Below, piece by piece: positions 42,465 to 49,794 of a DNA stretch of 64,000 bases (positions within the stretch are counted from its first letter, which is position 1; every line of letters begins with the position of its first letter). Source of the stretch: ZC4RG20 sp963782445 (GTDB lineage Bacteria; Pseudomonadota; Gammaproteobacteria; Steroidobacterales; Rariloculaceae); the NCBI GenBank assembly GCA_963782445.1, contig CAWAJM010000001.1, positions 3,162,001 to 3,226,000 of the forward strand. Direction: 5' to 3'. The translations under genes and the position numbers were made by a program. The notes under the pieces are model-generated. The model did not search any database. It was given only the letters and a program-made list of their open reading frames with translations, and was not told the DNA's origin.

Positions 42465-44483
42465 GTGGCACATTTCTTGCTCCCCCTGTTGAAGTGGGCC
42501 GGCAAGCGAGCATCGAGGACAAACGCGGCCGGGACAGCGAGGCCCGCTATAGGCATATATACGAGAACGTCGAACGTCTCGATTTGGGAGGAGGATCTCG
42601 GCGAGGTCAAGGCCGAGCTCGATCGGCTCGCGGCGCGGGGGATCTCGGACTTTCGCAGCTACTTCGACGCGCGCCCTGAAAGCGTCGCCGAGCTCATGGA
42701 CCGCGTGCGCATCGTCGATGTCAACGAGGCGACGCTGCGGATCTTCGGTGCAAACGACAAGGCCGCGCTGATCGGCTCCATGGAGCGCGTGTTACTGCCC
42801 GAGACGCAGCGCGTATTCGTCGCGCAGCTGGTCGCGATGGCCGAGGCACGGCCGCGCTTCAAAGCCGACACGGCGATCCGCACGCTGCAGGGCGAACGAC
42901 GCGACGTCATGTTCTCGATCGTCTTCCCGCCGGCGGGGGCCACGTTCCGCAACGTGCTCGTGACGCTGACGGACATCAGCGACCGCAAGCGCGCCGAGCG
43001 CAGCCTGCGGGCCAGCGAGGAACAGCTGCGCCTCGTTACCGATCATGCACCCGCACTCATCGTGCATTGCGATGCAAAGCTGCGCTACAAGTACGTCAAC
43101 GCGTCCTATGCGGAGCGCTACGGGCTGACACCAGACGAGATTGTGGGACGACGCGTCGAAGACGTCGTCGGACCGAGGGCGTTCCAACAACTGCGGCCGT
43201 ACGCGACGGCGGCCCTCAAGGGCGAACGCGTCGAATTCGAGGATCTCGTCTACTACGACGGAATCGGCCCGCGCTGGGTACATTGCGTCTACGTGCCCGA
43301 GCGCGACGCGTCTGGCAGCGTCACGGGCTACTTCACGGTCCTGCATGACGTGACGCAACGCAAGCAGATGGAAGAAGCACTGCGGCGGGCCGACCGCCTC
43401 AAGGACGAGTTCCTTGCGACCCTCTCGCACGAGTTGCGCAATCCGCTCGCCCCGCTACGCAGCGGAATAGACATCCTGCGAGTGACCCACGCCCCGAGCG
43501 GCCCGGATCGCTCCGTCCTCGACATGATGGACCGGCAGGTCGGCCATCTCGTGCGGCTCGTCGACGACCTGCTGGAGGTCGCCCGCATCAGCCAGGGTGC
43601 GTTCGAGCTGCACAAGGAGCGGATCGAACTCGCCAGTGTCGTCGCCAACGCCGTCGAGGCGAGCGAGCCGTTGATCGAGGCAGGGGGCCACACCCTGCAC
43701 GTCGACCTGCCGCCCGCGCCCGTGTGGCTCGAAGCCGATTCCGTGCGGCTCGCGCAGATCCTCTCGAACCTCTTGAACAATGCCGCCAAATACACGGACG
43801 CGGGCGGCCGGATCGATCTTGCGGCCGAGCGCCGGGGCGGTACGGTCCGAATTTCCGTGCGCGACACGGGCATCGGTTTCGCGCCGGAAGCCGGCCTGCA
43901 GCTGTTCGTCATGTTCGGCCGCGCTCACGGCGCGGAGGGCCGCCGGCCGGGCGGGCTCGGCATCGGCCTCGCCTTGGCGCGGCGCCTGACGGAGATGCAC
44001 GGCGGCACAATCGAAGCGCACAGCGAGGGACCGGGCCGGGGCAGCGAATTTAGCGTGCAGATACCGATCGGCCACCCGGCACCGCCCCCGAAAACCGAAC
44101 GGCGCGCTGCCTCAGCCGCCCCCCCAAAGCGCCGCATCCTCGTCGTCGACGACAACGAGGATGCCGCCGAGAGCATCGCGCTGCTCTTGACGCAGCTCGG
44201 CGCCGCCGTCCGCGCCGTGCACAGCGGTTTCGAGGCACTCGAGGCCTTCCGCGCCGAGCCCGCCGACATCGTGCTGCTCGACATCGGGATGCCGGAAATG
44301 GACGGCTACGAGACGGCCCGCCGGCTCCGGAGCGAGTTTCCGGACCACGAGACGCTCGTCGTCGCGCTCTCGGGCTGGGGCCAGGAGACGGACCGCAGGC
44401 GCGCACGGGAGGCGGGCTTCGATCGGCATCTCATCAAGCCCGCGGATGCCGCCGCGCTCGAGGCCCTGCTCGGAACCGGCTGA
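42465..44483 (+). CDS. Multi-PAS hybrid histidine kinase (5' end frameshifted)
   Basis: This 672-residue open frame encodes two PAS domains (VSIWEEDLGEVKAEL to about 185; LRLVTDHAPALIVHC to about 305). HisKA follows (ATLSHELRNPLAPL, phospho-His about 322), then HATPase (NLLNNAAKYT, GGLGIGLALARRL) and a receiver (ILVVDDNEDAAES, phospho-Asp about 606 in LLDIGMPEMDG). The residues before VSIWEED do not belong to the PAS domain. The proper lead-in, DSEARYRHIYENVE, is in the +2-shifted frame ending at 42574. One extra base near 42575 therefore separates the first few codons from the rest. A GTG at 42494 in that other frame is a plausible original start. If the base is real, the kinase may be made shortened or not at all. 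Confidence 0.82.
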   Translation: MAHFLLPLLKWAGKRASRTNAAGTARPAIGIYTRTSNVSIWEEDLGEVKAELDRLAARGISDFRSYFDARPESVAELMDRVRIVDVNEATLRIFGANDKAALIGSMERVLLPETQRVFVAQLVAMAEARPRFKADTAIRTLQGERRDVMFSIVFPPAGATFRNVLVTLTDISDRKRAERSLRASEEQLRLVTDHAPALIVHCDAKLRYKYVNASYAERYGLTPDEIVGRRVEDVVGPRAFQQLRPYATAALKGERVEFEDLVYYDGIGPRWVHCVYVPERDASGSVTGYFTVLHDVTQRKQMEEALRRADRLKDEFLATLSHELRNPLAPLRSGIDILRVTHAPSGPDRSVLDMMDRQVGHLVRLVDDLLEVARISQGAFELHKERIELASVVANAVEASEPLIEAGGHTLHVDLPPAPVWLEADSVRLAQILSNLLNNAAKYTDAGGRIDLAAERRGGTVRISVRDTGIGFAPEAGLQLFVMFGRAHGAEGRRPGGLGIGLALARRLTEMHGGTIEAHSEGPGRGSEFSVQIPIGHPAPPPKTERRAASAAPPKRRILVVDDNEDAAESIALLLTQLGAAVRAVHSGFEALEAFRAEPADIVLLDIGMPEMDGYETARRLRSEFPDHETLVVALSGWGQETDRRRAREAGFDRHLIKPADAAALEALLGTG

Positions 44484-44585
44484 CCGCGCGCGGTTCGTCG
44501 ACTCCGGCCGCGCGGACGCGCCGCGCGCCGGGGCTTCCCGCCAGCGCGTTTAGTCCGTATCGTCACTCCCTTTCGGCGGGATGCG

Positions 44586-45539
44586 ATGACGGATCCAGAG
44601 CGAAACTACGAACCTATGATCGACGCCGAGGCCGAGGCCGGGCTCGCTCCGGCCGTCATGGAGAATCTCGCGCGGCCGACAGGGGCGGCGGCCCCTGTCG
44701 AGCTGCCCATCGACGCACTGGCACCGGGCCGCTATCAGCCGCGGCAGCGCCTTTCGGAGGCCGGTCTGGCCGAGCTCGCGGATTCGATCCGGGAGCAGGG
44801 CATCCTGCAGCCCATCGTCGTGCGCCCCGTCGTGCCGGCGGCCGCAGCGGCCGCAAAGACATACGAGATCGTCGCTGGCGAGCGACGTTGGCGAGCCGCG
44901 AAGCTCGCGGGCCTTGCGATCGTGCCCGTCATCGTCCGGGAGCTCGACGATCAATCGGCCCTCGCCGTCGCGCTCATCGAGAACCTGCAGCGCGAAGACC
45001 TGAACCCGATCGATCATGCGGAGTCGCTCTCGAGGCTCGCAACCGAGTTCCGTCTCACGCACGAGCAAGTCGCGAAGGCCGTCGGCCGCTCGCGCGCCTC
45101 CGTGAGCAACTACATGCGCCTGCTCGACCTGCACGAGGAGGTCAAAGATCTGCTCGTCGAAGGCACGCTCGACATGGGGCACGCGCGCGCCCTGCTCCCG
45201 CTCGACCGCGAAAGGCAGGTGGCGCTCGCGGAAAAGACACGCAAAAAGGGACTCTCCGTGAGGCAGGTCGAGAGCGCCGTGCGGAACCTGCTGACGCAGC
45301 CGCCCGAACCGCCGCCCGCGCGTCCCGTCCTCGACTTGCAGGCGCGCTGGCTCCAGGCGCAGATCGAGAAGGAGCTCGGCCAGAAGGTCGCAATCCGGCC
45401 CGGCAGGGACGGCGCGTACAACCTCCAGATCGGCTTTACGGATCTGCACCAGCTCGAGCGCGCCCTCGAGCATATTCGCGAGCTCGTGCGGCAGGTGCGC
45501 GAGACGGCCGGCCCGAGAGTGCGCGATGCCAATCTCTGA
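44586..45539 (+). CDS. ParB/Spo0J-family partition protein (orphan)
   Basis: This 317-residue chromosome/plasmid partition-type protein has a ParB N-domain with the CTP-binding box VAGERRWRAAKLAG and the ALIENLQREDLNPI motif. A helix-turn-helix for parS binding follows (LTHEQVAKAVGRSRASVSNY), and a C-terminal dimerisation domain (LQARWLQAQIEKELGQKVAI) ends the protein. Full length suggests a functional protein. No parA, gidA/gidB or parS-like TGTTTCACGTGAAACA sequence occurs in the window. It is therefore separated from its usual partners, either an orphan ParB or one acting with a distant parA. The O-methyltransferase follows 62 bases downstream. Confidence 0.92.
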   Translation: MTDPERNYEPMIDAEAEAGLAPAVMENLARPTGAAAPVELPIDALAPGRYQPRQRLSEAGLAELADSIREQGILQPIVVRPVVPAAAAAAKTYEIVAGERRWRAAKLAGLAIVPVIVRELDDQSALAVALIENLQREDLNPIDHAESLSRLATEFRLTHEQVAKAVGRSRASVSNYMRLLDLHEEVKDLLVEGTLDMGHARALLPLDRERQVALAEKTRKKGLSVRQVESAVRNLLTQPPEPPPARPVLDLQARWLQAQIEKELGQKVAIRPGRDGAYNLQIGFTDLHQLERALEHIRELVRQVRETAGPRVRDANL

Positions 45540-45601
45540 CGCTCGCGGCAATGAGCGCGATTGCGATCGCTGACGGCTGCCGCCGAGTGTAGAATCGTCC
45601 C

Positions 45602-46246
45602 ATGAACTCTTCTCTTTACGATCCCCGCGTGCATCGCGTCCTGGAGGCCATGCACGCCGAAGCCGACCGTGTGGACCCCCCGCTCAGAGCCCAAGCTCAG
45701 GGCAAAGAAGGCCCAGAGCGCGCTGCGCTGCTCGACCGCGCGTTCATTCCCGTGGACCCGAACGCGGGCCGCCTGCTGTATACGCTGACGCGCTCGGCGG
45801 CCCCGGGAACGACGGTGGAATTCGGCACCTCGTACGGGATCTCGACCATCTACATGGCGGCCGCCTTGCGCGACCGCGGGCAGGGACGCGTCATCACGAC
45901 GGAGCTCAACACGGAGAAGGCGGAACGGGCTCGCGACTACATCCGCGATGCCGGCTTGCTCGATCTCGTCGACCTGCGCGTCGGCGATGCGCGCGAGACG
46001 CTTCGGGATCTCGAGCCGGACGTGACGCTGGCCTTTCTCGATGGCTGGAAGGACGCCTACCTGCCCGTGCTGAAGCTGCTGGAGCCGGCACTGCGGCCCG
46101 GCGCCCTCGTCGCGGCCGACGATCTCGCGCTGTTCCCCAAAGTGCTCGCGCCGTATCTGGCCTACGTTCGGGACCCGGCCAACGGCTATGTCTCGGTCGA
46201 GGTGCCGATCGGCGACGCCATGGAGCTCTCCGCTCGCTCGAAATAG
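45602..46246 (+). CDS. O-methyltransferase (class I, YrrM/COMT-like)
   Basis: This 214-residue SAM-dependent methyltransferase has motif I in TTVEFGTSYGISTIYMAAAL and an acidic ribose-binding residue in RVITTELNTEKAERAR. DLRVGDARETL, LAFLDGWKDAYLPVLKLL (catalytic metal-binding Asp region) and GALVAADDLALF follow, as in the bacterial COMT-like O-methyltransferases. These methylate catechols or similar hydroxylated aromatics in a metal-dependent way. The acceptor is unknown. It follows the ParB gene but shows no functional tie to it. Confidence 0.87.
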   Translation: MNSSLYDPRVHRVLEAMHAEADRVDPPLRAQAQGKEGPERAALLDRAFIPVDPNAGRLLYTLTRSAAPGTTVEFGTSYGISTIYMAAALRDRGQGRVITTELNTEKAERARDYIRDAGLLDLVDLRVGDARETLRDLEPDVTLAFLDGWKDAYLPVLKLLEPALRPGALVAADDLALFPKVLAPYLAYVRDPANGYVSVEVPIGDAMELSARSK

Positions 46247-46282
46247 GGGCGCCGCCTCGGGCCGCGCCCCGCCGGCCTTCCC

Positions 46283-47170
46283 CTACTTCGCTTCGCAGGC
46301 CGTCGGGCTCCACTTGGCGCCGTCCGGCTCCTTCTTGAAGTGCGTGCTCGTGATGAACGGTTGCGCAAGATACTTCGGGTCCTCGACGATGGTCGTGACG
46401 ATGAGCCACGAATCGCCATTCGACTCGTAGGTACGGTCGTAGTACTCCGTCAGCACCGCGTCGGCGCTGAAGGGCACGCCATTCTTGCGCAAATACCCGG
46501 GCAGCATATGCGTCGTGACTGCGTTCATGGAGCCGCCCTTGGGTGCCGATTTAGCCGCGACGCCGGGGAAGCCGCCGCCCGGTCCGCGGCCGCCGCCCGC
46601 GCGCTCCCAGCGCGCGACGGAGTAGCCCTGGCGCGTCGCCTCGGTACCGGCCGGCGCCTCGCGCGACGTGATGCGCAGCTGCTCGTCGCTGTCGACGCCG
46701 GCGGCGAAGTGGAACAACCGCGTCTGCGTGCCCGCGTCCGTATCGATCTCGAGGGTCTTCGCGTCGCGCCAGCTGATGTGCAACCGTCCCGGCACGCGCA
46801 TGAGCGCCGCGGCGCCGTAGGACTTGCATGGGTCGCCGGCGGCGATGTCCTTGTCCGGGTCCCAGGCCTTGCCGACGCGTGTCCCCTCGGCGTTGAGCGG
46901 CACGCCCGAGAAGTCGCCCTTCGGCGGGGTGACCATGCGGTAGAGCCAGTCCTCGGTCACGACCGAGACCCAGTAGCCCGTCAGATCGATGGGCGCCCCG
47001 GCTTCGCCGGTCGGCGGTGGCGGCGGCGGCGCCCCGAAGCGCCCGCCCTGGGCATGGACGCCGGCCGCCATGACGGCGCCGAGCGCAGCCGCGGCCGCGA
47101 GCGCAAGCGGACCGGGCGCAGTCGCCCTGCGGCCGGCGCCGCGCCGGCCATTGCAAGCCCCGCCGAGCAC
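46283..47170 (-). CDS. Exported protein of unknown function, last gene of a four-gene secreted operon
   Basis: This protein has about 295 residues. A positively charged, Ala-rich leader (RRATAPGPLALAAAAALGAV, cut near VHAQ) precedes PIDLTGYWVSVVTEDWLYRM, a LTGxW opening shared with the 48627-49568 gene product. Further blocks are VPGRLHISWRDAKTLEIDTD, EQLRITSREAPAGT and ADAVLTEYYDRTYESNGDSW. The GTG start at 47170 shares its base with the stop of the DUF6152 gene, so translation is coupled. Function is not known. The LTGxW opening recurs in a family of secreted proteins of environmental proteobacteria. Confidence 0.7.
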   Translation of the reverse strand: MLGGACNGRRGAGRRATAPGPLALAAAAALGAVMAAGVHAQGGRFGAPPPPPPTGEAGAPIDLTGYWVSVVTEDWLYRMVTPPKGDFSGVPLNAEGTRVGKAWDPDKDIAAGDPCKSYGAAALMRVPGRLHISWRDAKTLEIDTDAGTQTRLFHFAAGVDSDEQLRITSREAPAGTEATRQGYSVARWERAGGGRGPGGGFPGVAAKSAPKGGSMNAVTTHMLPGYLRKNGVPFSADAVLTEYYDRTYESNGDSWLIVTTIVEDPKYLAQPFITSTHFKKEPDGAKWSPTACEAK

Positions 47171-47574
47171 TAGTTGAAGCGCCCGGCGTACTTGAATGCC
47201 GGAACGGCGTCGGTCGCCGGCCGCTCGATCGTCTTCAGGCGCAGCCGATGGTCGCCCGCATGCCGGCTCGGCATGCCCGTCACGATGACGTGATCGCCGA
47301 CCTTGAGCGAATCGCGGGTCACGCCGCTCTGCGAGAGCTGGCCCGCCGCGCCCCACTCGATCGACCACCGCACCATCTGCCCAGACTGCGCGTCCTTGGC
47401 CTCGACCTGCACGAACGAGTGCGGATTGCGAAGCAGAAACTGCACGAGCTTGCCTTCGACGGTCACGGGCGGCGCGTCCTCGAGGTAAGTCCCGGCAAAG
47501 GAATGATGCGCGTAGGTACCCGCGACCGGCAGGCAGCATGCCACGAGCGCCAGACTCAAGGATCTCAGATTCAT
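47170..47574 (-). CDS. DUF6152-family exported protein
   Basis: This 134-residue protein has a signal peptide (MNLRSLSLALVACCLPVAGT) and the conserved opening AHHSFAGTYLEDAPPVTVEG. An OB-like beta barrel follows (LVQFLLRNPHSFVQVEAK, WSIEWGAAGQLSQSGV, VGDHVIVTGMPSR). This layout is characteristic of DUF6152, whose activity is unknown. It is one of four consecutive exported proteins and overlaps the next start codon by one base. The presence of His residues in AHHSF and NPHSF suggests possible metal binding, which is only a guess. Confidence 0.8.
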   Translation of the reverse strand: MNLRSLSLALVACCLPVAGTYAHHSFAGTYLEDAPPVTVEGKLVQFLLRNPHSFVQVEAKDAQSGQMVRWSIEWGAAGQLSQSGVTRDSLKVGDHVIVTGMPSRHAGDHRLRLKTIERPATDAVPAFKYAGRFN

Positions 47575-47616
47575 AAGATGCCCCTCACTAATCTCCTACC
47601 CGGGCGACGAAAGCGC

Positions 47617-48630
47617 TTACTTTCCGCCCAAACTCTTGTATACGGCCTCGATAAACATCTGCGTCGTCCAAGGCCCGCTCGTCGCGCCCCACCGCGGGTC
47701 GTACTCCTTCGTGAAGCCGGCGGCCTCGACCTGGGCGAGCGTCATGCCCTTCGCGATCGCATCCTGCACGCGGTCGCGGACGATCGTGACCATGTCCCGG
47801 TACTCGAGGAGGTCGTGCTCGTCGCAGAGGCGGCCGTGCCCGGGGACGATGTAGGTGCCGCCTTCCTGTTCGTGTTTCGGGATCGCGATGTCGAGCGCGT
47901 GGTTCAAGGCGTCGAGCACGCCGTTCACCGTACCGCCGTCCTCGAGACGGATCACGGGATACGTGACCGTGTTGAACACCTCGCCCGTGTAGAGCACATC
48001 CGAGCCGCGGAAGAACACCATCGTGTCGCCGTCCGTGTGCGCGGCCGGCGCCAGCATCACGCGGATGGCCTCGCCGTTGAAGTAGATCTCCTTCTCGCCC
48101 TCGAAGAAGGTCACGGTCGGCCAGGCGCCTTCGGGCTGTGCCGGCTCACGCATCTGCCCGCTCAGATGGTTCAGGGTGTTTTCGGCAGCGACGATGGCGG
48201 CGCCGTGGTTGCTGGCGCCGAGATTGCCGCCGACGACGGGGACGCCGAGCCGTTTGAGCTCGAGATTGCCGGCCGTCATGTCCGAATCGAAGCTCGTGTC
48301 GATGATGTAGTGCAGTGCGCCCGGGTTGATCGTCCGCAGCGCCGCGACGACCTTATCCGTGAGCTGCCCGCTACCCGCGTTGACGAGCACGATGCCCTGC
48401 TCCCCGACCTGCGCGGCGATGTTCGCGCCCGCGCCGACGAGCATGTAGACGTTGCCCTGCACTTTGAGCACATGGACCTGCCCGTCGTCGACGACGCCCT
48501 TGGCCGCCTCGAGCGCCTCCGGCGCCGCGGCCGCGGCCGTCAGCGCAGCCCCCGCGAGCATGCAGCCGAGCGCGAGCCGGAAGCCGAGCGCGTGCCGCGC
48601 GCCGCGCGGCGTCGGTATGCGCCGCATCAT
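47617..48630 (-). CDS. Exported metallo-beta-lactamase-fold protein lacking HxHxDH
   Basis: The product has 337 residues with a signal peptide (cut near AAAAPEAL). The MBL fold is recognisable: VYMLVGAGANIAAQVGEQGI, then LHYIIDTSFDSDMTAGNLEL, APAAHTDGDTMVFFRGSDVL, YTGEVFN and YIVPGHGRLC. At the position of the metal motif THxHxDHxGGN the sequence is DTSFDSDMTAGN, so the three His are replaced by Ser-113, Asp-115 and Met-118. The later His-198 and His-265 remain. Di-zinc hydrolysis is therefore unlikely; it may be a binding protein or use another metal. ATGA overlap with the upstream gene places it in the same operon. Confidence 0.8.
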   Translation of the reverse strand: MMRRIPTPRGARHALGFRLALGCMLAGAALTAAAAAPEALEAAKGVVDDGQVHVLKVQGNVYMLVGAGANIAAQVGEQGIVLVNAGSGQLTDKVVAALRTINPGALHYIIDTSFDSDMTAGNLELKRLGVPVVGGNLGASNHGAAIVAAENTLNHLSGQMREPAQPEGAWPTVTFFEGEKEIYFNGEAIRVMLAPAAHTDGDTMVFFRGSDVLYTGEVFNTVTYPVIRLEDGGTVNGVLDALNHALDIAIPKHEQEGGTYIVPGHGRLCDEHDLLEYRDMVTIVRDRVQDAIAKGMTLAQVEAAGFTKEYDPRWGATSGPWTTQMFIEAVYKSLGGK

Positions 48631-49568
48631 CGCTGTCCCCCGCCGTCGGCCGGCGCCGCACTCGCCGCCGGCGCGGCCCCCTCGGCGGCGGCCGGCATGG
48701 CCGGAATCGGCATGTTCTTCATGGCCTCGCGATACTCCGGATACGCGGTCTTCGCACCGCCGAGCGCGGCATCGAGCGGAATGTGGTGGCGGGCCGCGAA
48801 CTCGGCCTCGAATGGGTTGCCGCCCGGCGGAAAGCTCGGCACGACGCCCTGTTTGCGGCCCGGGACCTCGTCCACGTACTCGCACGGCCAGAGCCAATTG
48901 CCGGCCGAGTTCTTCATCTTGACGTAGTCCTGACTCTTGATGAGCGGCTCGGTCAAATACACGGGATCCGTGACGATGCTCACGTGCGTCAGGTGGTTGC
49001 CGTGCCGGATGAAGTGCTCCGTCAGCGTGATGAGATCGCTCGACGGCAAACCGTTGCGGCGGTGCCAGCCCTGCTTGATGCCGACGGTATGCACCGTCAG
49101 GATATTGCCCTCCCACTCGGCGGTCGAGAACCCCATCCACGTATGGGCCGCATAGGGCGGCGGCGCCGGCGGCGCGTGATCCTTCATCCAGATCGTGCGG
49201 TTCTGCTCGTACGTGCTGATGTAGTTGCGCAGCGCAACGACCTGCTGTGTCTCGGGATCGCGCTGCTCCCAGATCCGCAGCAGCAGCGGTCCTCGATAGA
49301 TATAGGCCACCGTATGCACCTGGCATTGGTGCTCCGGCAGCGTGAGCCGATCCGGGTCCCAGCTCAGCGCCCATTGCCGGGCCGCGGCATTGATGGGCAG
49401 GCCGAGGTAGTCGACGAGCTCGGGGCCGGGCAGGCGCTCGGGCTGATCCTCGTCGAAGATGGGCTGCCAAGCCCCCGTAAGATCCACCTGAGCGGCGGCT
49501 GGCCGGGCCGCGAGCCCCAGCAGCAGCAAAGCCGGCGCCGCGAGCGCCGTGCGTAAGAACTTGTTCAC
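48627..49568 (-). CDS. Exported protein of unknown function, first gene of the four-gene secreted operon
   Basis: This 313-residue protein has a signal peptide (VNKFLRTALAAPALLLLGLA, cut near AAAQ) followed by VDLTGAWQPIFDEDQ. Other visible blocks are CQVHTVAYIYRGPLLLRIWE, YEQNRTIWMKDHAPP and WHRRNGLPSSDLITLTEHF, ending in an Ala/Pro-rich tail. The GTG at 49568, preceded by GGGGG, is preferred over ATG 49616, which would place a very basic stretch ahead of the signal. Its stop overlaps the ATG of the MBL-fold gene (ATGA). The family is unknown, with possible carbohydrate or lipid binding in the periplasm. Confidence 0.7.
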   Translation of the reverse strand: MNKFLRTALAAPALLLLGLAARPAAAQVDLTGAWQPIFDEDQPERLPGPELVDYLGLPINAAARQWALSWDPDRLTLPEHQCQVHTVAYIYRGPLLLRIWEQRDPETQQVVALRNYISTYEQNRTIWMKDHAPPAPPPYAAHTWMGFSTAEWEGNILTVHTVGIKQGWHRRNGLPSSDLITLTEHFIRHGNHLTHVSIVTDPVYLTEPLIKSQDYVKMKNSAGNWLWPCEYVDEVPGRKQGVVPSFPPGGNPFEAEFAARHHIPLDAALGGAKTAYPEYREAMKNMPIPAMPAAAEGAAPAASAAPADGGGQR

Positions 49569-49726
49569 GATTCCCCCAAAGCCGCTGCGCCCTCTTCGGC
49601 GGCGCTTCTTAGCCAAGTATCATGCGCGCGGCGCGACAGTCAAGCGCCCGCGAATACTACGCGCGGCGAGGCCTTCGCGGGCGCGGTCGCGGGCGCGCAA
49701 CCGCAGTGACCGAGCCTTGGGAAGGA

Positions 49727-49751
49727 AGGGGCCGGCGCGCGGCCGGCCCCT
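49727..49751 (-). terminator. GC hairpin after the phosphoesterase gene
   Basis: A perfect 10-bp stem (aggggccggc/gccggcccct) with a 5-base loop lies 43 bases downstream of the phosphoesterase stop (49795). It may stop transcription of that gene. No T-tract is seen. Confidence 0.45.
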
Positions 49752-49794
49752 CGAGGGAACGCGACGATGCCGGCCGGGCGGCCGGCCCGGCGCC

